Part shown: one piece after another, positions 46,511 to 57,041 of the stretch
Layout of the letters: each line of letters opens with the position of its first letter
Numbering within the stretch: position 1 is the stretch's first letter
Source of the DNA: Protopterus annectens
Lineage: Eukaryota > Chordata > Ceratodontiformes > Protopteridae
Reading direction: 5' to 3'
NCBI RefSeq assembly: GCF_019279795.1
Contig: NC_056740.1
Span: 227,504,611 to 227,568,610, forward strand
DNA length: 64,000 nt
Notes under the pieces: generated by a model
Told to the model about the DNA's origin: nothing
The model's database searches: none
The model's input: the letters and a program-made list of their open reading frames with translations, nothing else
Made by a program: the position numbers and the translations under genes

Positions 46511-47228
46511 CTACTCAGGGCTAGGGTCATACCTGCCTGGGGTACAAGATCGGAGAGCTCCTCCATGTTTCATGTAGTCCAGGGAGGTACATCTCAGGTC
46601 ATTCACACCAACATGTACAATGACAGTGGCATATTTGTACTTATTGTGGAGTGACCTGAGTGCGTGCTTTATGTGGTGGATCCTGGCACCTGACAGGCAG
46701 CTGACAGTAACTTTCTCCTTGTTTAGTCTGGTGAGTGGAACATCAGTGTGCCTGACTATAGAGTAACCTATGACTAGAGTGTTGGGTACTTTGTTATGCC
46801 TTATAGGCTGTGGTTGAGTGGCACACTGAGTTTGTGGGCTATGTGTCATTTGGGTTATGTTTGGGGGTGGAGTTTGCTTGCGTTTCTGCTTTGGAGGTCC
46901 CTAATGCTTGGGCAAGTATTGAGATCCTCCATGAATCTAGGTGTGTGTTTTGTTTTTCTATGTGTGTGTTTTGGTGGTGTAGGTTTTGAGGGACTACGTG
47001 ATGAGTATGGTGTGATGCAAGTGTTTTCCTTCTCCTCTTGACTGTCTAGTCCAGTCTTGGGTGAGGAGAGCTTTGCTTCCAGTTGGCTATATAAATGCAT
47101 CTCTCGCAGGTTGTAGTTTTGGGTGGTAGGAGGAGAGGGTTGTCTGTGTACATGAGGCAATTGCTGCATTGCCCCAAGATGCCCAGATTCATCAGGTAGA
47201 CAGGAGAAATCACCGGGAGCTGACCCTT
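46511..47228 (-). pseudogene. CR1 ORF1 (copy C), broken
   Basis: Starts MSKGQ at 47234/47228 with the CxxC-x16-CxxC motif ('QCSNCLMYTD', 'TCERCIYI'). It shifts near 47075 and again near 46850, then gives the esterase region 46511-46849. The nucleophile block reads 'VIGYSIVRH' (Asp of GDS changed to Tyr), 'VGVNDLR' is kept, and the frame then breaks before the Asp/His block. Dead. Confidence 0.85.
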
Positions 47229-47744
47229 AGACATGCTTGGATAGGTGCTTATTTATTAAGTACTAAAAACTGCTTTCCTCTAGAGAAGTGAGGAAAGTTG
47301 AGTGCTGTAGTAATTTGCAGCTTATTTAGTGCTTACGAGTTCTGAACAAGTGCTGAGTTCAAAGAAACAGATTTTAGTGCTGAAACTAAAAAACTGGCTA
47401 GTTCTAAGAAACAAAATTAAGCTAGAAGGCTTCCCTCCAACACAGAAAGGCTTGGGGGCACAGAAGCTTACAAACAGACTAGACCACTTACAGGAAAGGA
47501 AGGAAACAAGCTTATTTTTTTTTTCTTTCCCAGATGATCTCTTTGTGCACAGTAGGAGTGCCTGAAATCAGAATATGATCTCACTGCACTCAGTTGAGTG
47601 AGCAAATGAGATAGGCCCAGAAGGAGTATCCAAACACAAATTTACAAGAGGTGCGGGCAGTTTCAAAGACACCAAGATTAACACCAAAACAAAACCACAG
47701 AGGGTGGGTGGGGAACTAACTGAAAAAACAGAGTCAAAACTTCC

Positions 47745-48628
47745 AGTTCAGTTAATTACTTTGACCTTGTTTCCCACTTCTCCATAAAACTTTTTTGGAT
47801 CATCAATAAATTGCTTATTTTGTACTTTTCCTTAATTTTTATCTGTGTATCTTCTAAGTTTTTCTCCTTGTGCTGATATTTTTAATTTATTATTTGCGAT
47901 AGTGCATGATATATCCTGATCCGTTATAATACCGTGAATTGCGTTTATCACATTTATCTTTTTGAGTATTTTTGTTGATTTGTTCTCTCTTCTATATTCT
48001 TCTAACAGTGACACTTCTTGTTTTAATTGCTTTATAGTTTTCTCTGTTTGATACTTCCATTATGACATTTGATTTCTTCCCATTCTTTCCCTTACTATCC
48101 TGTGCTCTTGTGGTAGGACTTTATTCGTTGTTAATTTGGCTGCACAGTAATGTATCCTATTTACTTCTGTTATATTGCATGGATCTTTATGGACAGTCCT
48201 AATTACTGTGTTCATTTGTTTTATCAAACTTCTAACTTTTTGGGTTTCATTGACCTTCTGCAGTCTATTTATTTAATCGATCTTAATATGTTTATCCGTC
48301 TCTATTAAATCAAGTAACTCTTCTCTTAGGTCACTTTCTTCTAAACAGAAGGCACATTCTTTGTTCACCACTTCCTGCTGGCATTCTGTAGAAAGTTCCA
48401 GAGCTTTTCTTGTGCCATGTTTTCTTAAGTTTCACCCTGTGTCATCTGTTGCTCTTTCACGTGGGAACTCACTATCACTGCATGACACTGACTGTGTCGG
48501 AGTTGCTACAGTTTCCTGTTCTTTCCCTTGCTGTATAGCTCCAACTGAACTTTTGTACTGGTTTCCTATGGGAGGCTTCAACGTATCTTCATATGTCAAC
48601 AGATTAGATGCTTCCTGCTCCACTGGTT
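47745..48628 (-). mobile_element. RLE LINE, 5' coding part
   Basis: Minus-strand coding upstream of the RT. Reading leftward: 'ECAFCLEESDLREELLDLIE' (about 48345), 'TEVNRIHYCAAKL' (shifted, about 48160), 'SLLEEYRRENKSTKILKKIN' (48014-47960), 'SAQGEKLRRYTDKN' (47875-47835) and 'FIDDPKKFYGEVGNKVKV' (about 47815-47765). Beyond CR1-C the protein continues at 41187. Many stops. The 5' edge is set by the duplicated octamer TCTAACAC at 48629. An N-terminal DNA-binding finger could not be confirmed. Confidence 0.68.
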
Positions 48629-49930
48629 TCTAACACCGTGTAAGTGGTTCCATTAACAAGCAGTTCTGCACACTGCTGTATACTGCCTTTGAGGTTTTAG
48701 ACATAGATAAAGAAAGGCTTGTGGTTGCCCTTGACCTGGGATTCTATTTTTACCTAAAAACTGGCTTTGGTAGGCTTAATTTGCCCTCTTAGTTGTTTGT
48801 TTAGCTTGATGAGATAGTTTTTATCCTGCTGGGCATTGCACTTCCTAATTTTAGCTATGACTTTTTCCTTTTCTTGCACAATCTGTTTATGTTTGAATTT
48901 CAAAGGGTGGTTTGTTTTTTAAGTCTGTTCTAGGCTTGTTTCTGGTGGCACAGCTGTCATTATGCATTTATTAACATGATTGCACTGGGAGTCTGTGTAA
49001 AATTCTGCATAGCCACATGTGTTTTCTGCATTTGGAGGGACTTGGAATTTTTCCAGGTAATTACTTAATAATAGGAAGTTTGCCTTAGAGTAGTTCCTAA
49101 CTGTTGCAGGATTTGCTAGGGTCATAGCATTGATTTTATTTTAAAGAAGACAGTTTTATGGTCTGGTGTTACCAGAGAAGATGCTACACTTGAGGGTGGG
49201 GGGTTTGATATTCTCCCATATTTGCGCGTACCAAATCCTGTATATTTGCACCACTAATTGTCCAGAGTGTTATGTTTACAAAGTCCAGAAATCTCTGGGC
49301 CTGCAAGTTTGGGATCATGTAGGATTCCCAGCTTATAGATGAGGTAGATATGGTATCGGGTAGAATGGTAAGTGTCACCAGTAGGTCTTAGTTTGATATA
49401 TGGGTTTTGTAGGTCATAGAGGGTGATCTATAGCTTGCAAGAATATGATATAAAACTCCATCTATGGTAATTTTGACAGGGAAAAGCTCAAGGGCATCAT
49501 TCTGTTTGACCAACCTTAAGGTATACTTGTTTTTGATGTCTACCAAGACATCTGCACCTTTATTTCCTGCCTTTGCAATAGCTGGCTTATATATCTGGAA
49601 GACACTGTATCCCTGCAGTATCAGGGTCCTCTCCATGACTTTAAAAGATGTCTTGGTAACTGCATATATGTCTGCATTCTCCAAGGTGAGGAGGGCTTGG
49701 ATGTAATGAAGTTTCGTGTTTAGGCTTTTGGCATTGAGCAGTAGCACCTTTAGAGAAATTGGCCATCCCATACCTTAGAAGGTCAACTTATCATCAATTG
49801 CACATGTTTTAGTACCTTTCAAAGTTAGCTGTTTTTACCCACATTCTACCAGTTAGATATTCAGGTGCTGTATATGGTTAAGGTCTCTGTCATTACAAAG
49901 TGATGGGCACCATGTTTCTGCATTGTCCTG
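48629..49930 (-). mobile_element. Old CR1 LINE (CR1-D), 5' part
   Basis: Minus-strand CR1, more diverged than copies A-C. Endonuclease frame 49388-49771 reads 'LKVLLLNAKSLNTKLHYIQ', 'AVTKTSFKV' (TETWF decayed) and 'ILASYRSPSM'. Further leftward are remnants equivalent to 'RFLEFIN' (49300), the linker (48919-49125) and 'NHKPFFIYV' followed by 'NGTTYTVLE' (about 48650), where it is interrupted by the RLE LINE. It resumes at 30716. The right edge overlaps faint traces of ORF1 esterase codons and is approximate. Confidence 0.8.
49388..49771 (-). pseudogene. CR1-D ORF2 endonuclease remnant
   Basis: 127 codons covering the N-terminal half of the CR1 endonuclease. The 'TETWF' catalytic Glu block is changed to TKTSF, so the enzyme would be inactive. 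The frame then ends at a stop before the GDFN block. It shows that CR1-D belongs to the same broad family as copies A-C but is older. Confidence 0.8.
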
Positions 49931-50140
49931 ATGTGTTAGCAAATATGTTTCTAAATATTTATTTTTGTGACCATGGCCTCACAGCACTGTGTTGATGTGA
50001 TTATTGAGGTGGACATCAGGATTTAATAGCAGCAGCAGCACACTATTAATAGGTTTAAAAATATAGCATGCATTTGAACCACACCGATTCATAAGGCATT
50101 ATACATCAGTTTATATCTTTACTGTAGGCTTGTCTGCATA

Positions 50141-50396
50141 GCTTGTCTATGATGGCACAGTGGTATAGCAGTTGCACTGTCACCTCAGAGCAAGAGGTTC
50201 TCCAGTTTGATTCTTGGCTGGGGTGCCTTCTGTCTGGAGTCTGCATGTTCTCCGTGTGGGTTTCCTCCGGGTGCTCCAGTTTCCTCCCACATTATAAAGA
50301 CATGCATCTAGAGCATTTCTCCCCCGGCCTCTGCAGAAAACTGGCTTTGTTCCAAGTCAGACTTTCCTAGTAAACAAATGTTAAATAAATAAATAG
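50141..50396 (+). mobile_element. tRNA-like SINE with LINE-type (AAAT) tail
   Basis: Head 'ggcacagtggtatagcagtt' with box-like 'gaggttctccagtttgattc', body 'gtctggagtctgcatgttct' and 'gggtttcctccgggtgctcc', then a 3' part 'cggcctctgcagaaaactgg ... aagtcagactttcctagtaa' ending (AAAT)n. The head matches the SINEs at 50.79-51.06 and 52.05-52.32 kb. The tail instead matches the 3' UTR of the LINE at 5.9-7.5 kb. Same head, different tail. Confidence 0.82.
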
Positions 50397-50789
50397 AAGC
50401 AAATACCACAGTAGCAATACTTCTCTCCATCCATGATTAGCATGGGTGTTTGTAGTAGAAGCAGTTCCTCTCCCTGGTTATCCTCCTAGGTGTTACAGCT
50501 GTTTTACTAATGACACCCAATGTATTTTTCAGGCTGTCAGTTAACACATATTTGCATATTCTTAAAGTTAATGCATACAGTTCCATTTTTATGAGAACTC
50601 TGACATAATTTGAATAATTGTGCATGATAATTCTCTGTCTCTTAGATTAACAAGTTGACATGAAATAAACACACATAGTCCTTGTGCTGGAATCTCCCTT
50701 TTGCTCATTTAAAGATCTTTTGGCTGTGGCCTTCTTCATACTTACACTATCACAGGTCTGATATTTAGCTGGAAAATGTTGTTGTTGTC

Positions 50790-51058
50790 TTTTCAGCTTT
50801 TCCCGGTTAGGGGGTCGCCACAGCAGAACTCTGGTCTGCTAATGATTGGCAGTAGATTTTCATGAATGCTGAGGTGCCAGCTCAACGTTCAACCTTCAGG
50901 AAAGGCACGCCCATTTACGCATGTCTTTCGAGCACCCACCCAACCATGGGGAGGACATGCAGACACCACACAGAAGGCACTCCCCGCACATCATCCAAGA
51001 ATCAAACAGGAAAACCTCTTGCTGTGAGGCAACAACGCTACTGCTGCACCACTGCGGC
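50790..51058 (-). mobile_element. tRNA-like SINE with RTE-type tail
   Basis: Minus-strand full-length copy. The head lies at 51058-50990 ('ccgcagtggtgcagcagtag' and 'gcctcacagcaagaggtttt'), and the tail at 50795-50850 includes 'gcttttcccggttaggg' on the plus strand. It ends in a (GTT)n tract near 50780-50790 that is the SINE tail in antisense. A weak direct match (ctgatattta / ctgacattta) flanks it as a possible target duplication. Confidence 0.83.
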
Positions 51059-51577
51059 TGACATTTATGATAGTCATTAATGGAAGTCATTTCTGGAATG
51101 GAGCTAGTAATAAATCATTGTTTACTTTGTTAGTCAGAAAGTGAAGAGCCTTTTTTGTGGACTGCAAGGGTTAATTGAGGTAAAACAACCCTTGGGGCTG
51201 CTGACTTTACTAATTAATTAGTTTATTTTGTTACCTGAGTAAGTGGACTGGTCCAAAGACCCTTGCCAGCCATGACTCAGGCCAGTAGTCTGTTACATCA
51301 TTAAAGATACAAACAAATAGTACAACTGATAGAATGCAGTGCTCATAATTGTGATTGATATAAAATCCATAAAAGAAGTATAGACTACATGTTACAAAAG
51401 TGTAAAATTCCTGAGTGCATTAAGGAAAGTTTGGTCACTTGTAAGTTGATTCCATCGGTTAATGTGGTATAGCAGCCTTGTGAATCAAATTGGCTGAAGT
51501 AAGTAGCGAGGTGATACAACATATCTTTGTGATGTACTGCAACAAGCTCATGACTACACAAAACTTGCCACTCAGAT

Positions 51578-51703
51578 ATGTCACTAATTGTGTTGCCTTT
51601 GATATTTATATATGTAATTTAACAGTAACATTAGACAATATGTCACTAAATGTGTTGCCTTTGATATCTATATATGTAATTTAACAGTAATATTAGACAA
51701 TAT
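51578..51703. repeat. 62-bp tandem duplication
   Basis: Two adjacent copies start at 51578 and 51640, both beginning 'atgtcactaa' and containing 'gtgttgcctttgatat'. They differ at only a few positions. Confidence 0.92.
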
Positions 51704-51797
51704 TTATATTTGTTTATACGTTCTTATGTACATTTATTTTATGTTGAAGAAAGGAAGCCTTGCTTATTGACATTTCCAGAGTAGAAAAAGTCCACAC

Positions 51798-51972
51798 TGT
51801 AACAAAAGGCGATACTGCTGGCCCATCTATCTGGAATTTTGTAAATACTTAAATGTCATTTGAATGTTAATATGATTTATATAGAAATGTAACAAAAGGA
51901 GATAACTGCCAGCCCAGCTATCTGGAATTTTGTAAGTGGTTGTGTGTCATCTGTGAATATCAGCATGATGCA
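51798..51972. repeat. 90-bp imperfect tandem duplication
   Basis: Copies start at 51798 and 51888. Both begin 'tgtaacaaaagg' and contain 'tatctggaattttgtaa'. The second half of each copy has diverged. Confidence 0.85.
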
Positions 51973-52047
51973 ATTGCTTGTGTTACAACTGTATTAGAAC
52001 TGTAAGTCATATTGTACAGACGTGTGTGGAAGAGATATTTTGTAACA

Positions 52048-52316
52048 TTGGTACGGCGGTAGCATTGTTACCTCACAGCAAGAGGTTCTCCTGTTCGATT
52101 CTCGGCTGGGCTTAGGAGTGCCTTCTGTGTGGAGTCTGCATGTCCTCCCCGCGGTTGGGGTAGCATTCGAATGACATGGTGCATAAATTGGCGTGCCTTC
52201 ATTGAAGGCTGAGTGTCGAGCTGGCACCTCGGCGTTTCATAAAAATCTACTGCCAATCATTAGTGGACCGGAATTCCGCTGTGGTGACCCCTTACCGGGA
52301 AAAGCCGAAAGACAAA
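52048..52316 (+). mobile_element. tRNA-like SINE with RTE-type tail
   Basis: Best-preserved promoter region among the copies: 'ggtacggcggtagcattgtt' as A-box region, and 'gttctcctgttcgattctcg', which contains the consensus-like B box GTTCGATTC. The 3' part is 'gaccggaattccgctgtggt' then 'taccgggaaaagccgaaaga'. No clear target duplication seen. Confidence 0.86.
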
Positions 52317-52695
52317 TAACAACTGAGCAGAAATGTATATACACTATTGTAATTGTTTAGATGTATATGTATTCTAACAATAGGGACTGAAAGACAAGAA
52401 GTTAACTTCAGAAGAATAGCTGAAAACTTAAATTACTTTATAACCACATAATAAAGGAGATCTTATCTTTCAGTTTCAGTGCAACAGGAGACATAATGTC
52501 TAGACATATAAGTTTTTTGTATTGTCTTAAAATGTAGAGGAATGTAAATTATTTTACGACTTCCACAATTTGCCAAAAGACCTAAGGTCTATGTGTGTTC
52601 GCAGGTAGATGCTAAAATCAATGGTTGTGAGTCAAAACTACCTTAAAGTCTGGGTAAAAGGGGTCATAGCTAGTAAACCTGTGCCAGCCTTCCCC

Positions 52696-52697
<2 letters not shown>
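52317..52697. other. No recognised feature
   Basis: AT-rich single-copy-looking sequence between the SINE and the TG microsatellite. Confidence 0.45.

Positions 52698-52785
<88 letters not shown>
52698..52785. repeat. (TG)n microsatellite
   Basis: About 87 bp of uninterrupted TG. Confidence 0.98.
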
Positions 52786-52787
<2 letters not shown>

Positions 52788-53474
52788 TTATGTATAAATC
52801 AAATCTCAAAGAGTGTGTATCAGCTACTTGGGCAGGCACATGAAACACTGCTTGGATAGAGAGGGTACTGGAGGTCTTGGCTTGGCCACTTAGCTGAGAT
52901 CTCAACTCTATAGCTGTGCCTGTGGGGAATCTTATTGGGGGATCTGGAGAAAGAGGGAGAAACCAGCTCCAGACTGACTGTGGTCTCTATGTGCTCTTAA
53001 GGGAAATTGTATTTTACTGTGTGTGTACTTGCCATCCTCCCAGTGTGTATGTCCCCCACTTTTGCCAGTGGTGAGGACTGAGGCTCCTTGATTACTGAGC
53101 CAGTGATGGGGCATCACACACAAATGTAATAATCTGCTGAACAGTGACTGCTCAACAAAAAACCTTCATGATTTACTTATCTCTGTTGATATTGTACAAT
53201 ATTTGTTCCTGCTTACAAAGTAGCAGAGTTTTTTAAACACTACAAAACACTTCAATGTCTAAGAATGAGCAAGTAAGATAGTATCTGCACAGTATAGTTT
53301 GCCATTACAGCAATGATCATACCACTTGTAGACATTTGGTGCTTATTTGAAACATAGCAATGGACTTAGTAATCACTATTGGCAAAGTGTTCATTGTGCA
53401 TTTAAAGGGTAGTAGATGCACACTGGTGTAAGTGATATAGATAATACAGGTCTCATATGTACCTTTCATTCAGG
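52786..53474. other. No recognised feature
   Basis: GC-richer stretch 52800-53150, then AT-rich. No coding or terminal-repeat signature was confirmed. Confidence 0.45.
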
Positions 53475-53482
53475 CCTTCAGG
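53475..53482. repeat. hAT target duplication, left (CCTTCAGG)
   Basis: Perfect 8-bp match to 57798-57805 on the other side of the 4.3 kb element. Confidence 0.88.
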
Positions 53483-53570
53483 CACGGCCGGCCTTAGGCA
53501 TAGGTGAACTAGGCGACCACCTAGGGCGCCGTACAGGCCGGCCCCGTAAAGGGCGCAATTTGTGTTTATC

Positions 53571-53629
53571 TATTTATTTTAATTAATTTACTTTTCTTAA
53601 TAAGAAAAGTAAATTAATTAAAATAAATA
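53571..53629. repeat. Perfect 29-bp palindrome (cruciform-capable)
   Basis: Arms 53571-53599 and 53601-53629 are exact reverse complements separated by one base. The arms are entirely A/T except for one C/G pair. It lies 88 bp inside the left end of the hAT element, between two 'gggcgc' blocks. Confidence 0.97.
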
Positions 53630-53644
53630 AATCATAGGGCGCCA

Positions 53645-55082
53645 GAATCGTAGGGGGAAGCGAACGCCCCTCCCACTTTTACAGCTGCTGGTTGGCAGGA
53701 CTGGATGGATTCAAGAATTAACAAAACAAAAAAAACAAAAAAAAAAAACCCTTCACTCCGTAGTAGTGGAGTCTTCTCCTTTAAGTAGGAACATGCATGC
53801 ATGCGTCACATCCACGCCAAACGCGGAAATTCACTCCATGTGTACGCATGTGCACGTTTAGGAATTAGGCTGTCGGTATCAGTTTCAAAACCCCCTTAAA
53901 AGTAAGTATCCATTAACATTAATGCTATACATGTTAGAATAGTACAATATTTTGTACAAGATTCCAGTAATTTTGGAGAAATTAAGGTAGACTGAACTGC
54001 CAAAATATTTTGCAGATGGTGAGAGATGTTAATACAGCTCGAATAAGCTGTACTGCATTAGGAAATTCAAACAAAACTGATTCTCATTGGAATTGGTGTT
54101 AAAATATGACATACACTAGGTTGTTCTAGTTTATCATGCCACAGAGACAGCGAGACAGAAAGAGAGAGAGAGAGAGAAAGGATGCTTTCACAGAGACATG
54201 ACGATATAACATAAATGCAAGAACTTGTTGGCAGGTGCTGCTAAACGATGACTGAAAGAACCCTGCCAGCGTGAATAACCACAGTGATTAAATAGCAACA
54301 GCATCAAACAGGTGCTTTTGTTTTATTTTTTTTTTTTCCTGTCCTTCCGGAGGGTTATCAAGAGTTTGAGGCACTATTTTAAAACAATAAAAATAAGGGA
54401 AACTTATACTTCTGCAGTCATATTTATACTGAATACAACAAAGTGCACACTGACTAAGTTATTCCAAACGAGTCGTATAATCCTGGTAAAATCTGTTTGT
54501 CTTAGGGTCGCTGTCTCTCTCTGACAAAGAGATGCAGTAACTACTATAGTCTGTGCACTTCTTTATATGCTACCATCTGCAGACTGTACAGGAGAGGTAC
54601 TATAAAAGTTATGGGAGCTTATGATTAAATAAATGTTCCAGTAGCACTGGCATTTCATGTATATATTTAGATGTTACTATACCTTTAGACAAGTATTTTA
54701 TTGGGCTCAGACTATGTCTAATAATTCTTCAGTAGCATGTCTTTCTGAAGTATACCAATTATGTCAAGAATAAAACAACACAGGATATGGATTTCCCATT
54801 CTTGCTTTCCTGTCCCGTCTGTATTTATTAAAATGGTAGTATATCAAGGTACTGAAGCTGTGGATGCTTTGGGATTAATTAGAGAGGTCTTTCCTACAGC
54901 CACAACACTCTTTCCTCACTGAAATTGTTGTCAGCAATTATCAAGATATGGGATTAAGGCAACCAGTGGGAAAATGTAGTTCTAAGGGAAGCGGAAGAAA
55001 CATGGGCAGACACCTAACCTTAAGAAAACATTTTATGTTGGTTGCTCAAGGACTCCCTTGAGCTGCGACTCTGCTACTAGGT
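53645..55082. other. hAT interior, nothing recognised
   Basis: Contains an A-rich run (53722-53750), a GA-rich patch (54146-54180) and a T-rich run (54325-54345). No coding similarity. Confidence 0.45.
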
Positions 55083-55150
55083 CTTCGGCTTTTCCCGGTT
55101 AGGGGTCGCCACAGCAGAACTCCGGTCTGCTAATGATTGGCAGTAGATTT
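55083..55150 (-). mobile_element. SINE 3' tail fragment (RTE-type)
   Basis: Antisense copy of the last about 68 bp of the RTE-tailed SINE: 'cggcttttcccggttagggg' through 'taatgattggcagtagattt'. The head is absent, so this is a 5'-truncated insertion. Confidence 0.88.
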
Positions 55151-55357
55151 TAACAATAGTTACTCACATACAAGAGATCTTTGTAAAGGGTGCAACACAA
55201 TGGCACCAATGTTCAAAGTACTGCAGTCAGCATACTGCAGTGAGGGTTAATTAATCCCACACAAATATTAAGCAGTAATGAGACATAGAATAATTACTGT
55301 ATTGAACAGTGTGTTTGAGCCACACCTTCAAGCAGCAAAGGGGGAAGTTCTAAGTTA

Positions 55358-55445
55358 ATTGTATTTATTTTATTTTACATTTTTAACCAGGTAGTGTCTG
55401 GCTGGGCAAGTAGCCAATTTTCAGTGGAGACTCGAGGAAAAAAGC
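55358..55445 (-). mobile_element. LINE or SINE 3' tail, (AAAT) type
   Basis: In antisense it matches the 3' terminus of the LINE at 7380-7470: TTTATTTTATTTTACATTT, then 'ccaggtagtgtctggctggg', then 'ccaattttcagtggaga'. A further portion up to about 55600 may belong to the same element but is not recognisable. Confidence 0.7.
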
Positions 55446-55779
55446 TCCATAACAGTAGTACAAAAAGATAATTTTACAACGATTTACAAAGACTGTACAA
55501 AAGGTTAACAGTTACCTACAATCACAGTTTACAAAAAGAGAATGTAAACAGAAAACATTGCATTTCCTAAGCCTTACTGCAGACCTTAATAGTTGCAGCT
55601 TACAAATAAGACAGGTGATACATATTTAAAATGAATGGATTTGAATGCTAAATAAATCTAAACAGGTCAGAAAGAGTAACATCACTGAGTGATTGTTCTG
55701 TGGCACTAGCATTAAATATTGTGTTCTCAAGTTTGTGTAACTAGATTTTTAGGGGTTCGTATCTGAAAGTAGTCGATTT

Positions 55780-56096
55780 GAGTGAGTGTATGATCAATCT
55801 GAAGACAATTTTAGAACCTTCTGGAGGGGTGGATTTGTCTCCCAGAGGTTACCACACCTGTGGAACAGACTCTCAATTCATGTAAAGCAGAGAACCTCTT
55901 TGGCCCTCTTCAAGCACAGTCTGGATGATTGAATGGGTAACCGTAAATTCACCCTGGGGGTTCCACCTGTGTCTCTGCTGGATACACGAGCAATAGGTGC
56001 TGATCATGGAAACAAGGTCAGAACTTGTTAGTCTTGTAAGGGCCCTAGGCTCATTAGCCTAGTAACTTCCTATGATATTATGATCCTGTGATTTAG
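55780..56096 (+). mobile_element. CR1 LINE 3' end, decayed
   Basis: Plus-strand ORF2 C-terminus equivalents ('ccacacctgtggaacagact', 'ctcttcaagcacagtctgga', 'tgggtaaccgtaaattcacc') followed by a 3' UTR with 'gccctaggctcattagccta' and a decayed tail (cctatgatattatgatcctg). 5'-truncated. Confidence 0.82.
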
Positions 56097-56283
56097 AACT
56101 GCTAGGTGTAGAGAACTGATAGGTGGCAGCTATTATATTTTGCAGCTCTTAAATTTCTTACAGTCAGTGGACAGTAATTTGCAACTTAACAGACTAATGT
56201 AATGTCTAAAGGAAGTCTAAGCAATTCAGAAAAAAATGTTGTTCAAATACAGAGTTATGAGGGAGGTACAGGTTGAAGGCAAG

Positions 56284-56428
56284 GGTTGTAATGACAGATG
56301 TTTGAGGAGCCGTTTATGGTTAAATATTCTGAAATGGGTAGTTTTATCATTATTGGTTCATCCATTTTGTTTCATTGCTTACTGAAAAAATGTTCAAAAC
56401 TACAAATGTATAACCTACTCTAACAAGT
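56284..56428. repeat. About 140-bp direct repeat, copy 1
   Basis: Shares with 56902-57040 the order 'aatgacag', 'tatggttaaatattctgaaa', 'tattggttc', 'aaaactacaaat', 'taacaagtg', with scattered differences. The two copies bracket the second-family SINE. Confidence 0.8.
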
Positions 56429-56497
56429 GTAAATGTTTCTATGTGAAACTAGCTGTTTTTTGTTTATCAAATGGCACATTGTGTTGTAAAATCTGAA

Positions 56498-56700
56498 AGC
56501 AGTGTTAGCATAATTGCCTTTGGTGCAGAAGGCTGTGGATTCTACTCCCACACCATCTAGATGGAGTGCTGGTATTGCAGTGCCCATATTATTATTGATT
56601 ATTTGGTACATTATAAGGGGTGCTAGGGGTTCTACACTCCTGAGTATGTCCTTTGTATGAGATGCCTAGTGACTATGAACTTGTTGGTCATTTACTACTG
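56498..56700 (+). mobile_element. tRNA-like SINE, second family
   Basis: Starts 'gcagtgttagcata', then 'cctttggtgcagaaggctgt' and 'ggattctactcccacacc', then 'ctcctgagtatgtcc'. It is homologous to the minus-strand element at 13602-13855. No clear tail or target duplication. Confidence 0.6.
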
Positions 56701-56901
56701 CAGTATTATCAACTTATCAATTTTTCATGCAATATAGGCAGTTTAGTTCTTCAGGGAAAGCAGGCACTGAATTTGTAGATAAAACATTGATATGTGAAGT
56801 TGTTTTGCTGGTAGCAACCTCTTCATTAGGTATGGATTTCTTTAGTGTGGAATTCAGATGATTTTACATCTGCAGAGCTTGTGAGTATGGAGTAATATTG
56901 G

Positions 56902-57041
56902 TGGATTATAATGACAGAAGTCTTGAGTGGCCTTTTATGGTTGAAAATTTCTGAAATGGGTAGTTATTGGTTCGTACATTTTTTCACTGCATATAAAAAT
57001 AATGTTTAAAACTACAAATTTAAAACACTTTCTAACAAGTG
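56902..57041. repeat. About 140-bp direct repeat, copy 2
   Basis: Second copy of the repeat at 56284-56428, about 620 bp downstream, in the same orientation. Confidence 0.8.

Larger units (their letters stand above)
44896..47744 (-). mobile_element. CR1 LINE copy C, 5' part
   Basis: Minus-strand continuation of CR1-C: RT start and linker (44896-45504), endonuclease (45515-46225), ORF1 (46511-47228) and a 5' UTR to about 47744. The 5' boundary is set by the point where the RLE LINE coding resumes. Its 5' UTR shares 'ctttcctgtaa' plus 'gcttctg' blocks with copy A but differs further upstream. With the Penelope insert removed the element is about 4.4 kb, which is near full length. Confidence 0.85.
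51059..52047. other. Unassigned sequence with two local duplications
   Basis: No protein recognised. Contains the 62-bp and 90-bp direct repeats listed separately. It could be part of an LTR or another SINE, but no terminal TG..CA or primer site was found. Confidence 0.45.

Noticed and set aside
52786..53160. Possible retroviral LTR or primer-binding site ('tattgggggatctggag')
   Set aside because: No paired LTR, no polypurine tract, no gag/pol nearby; the match to a primer site is too short.
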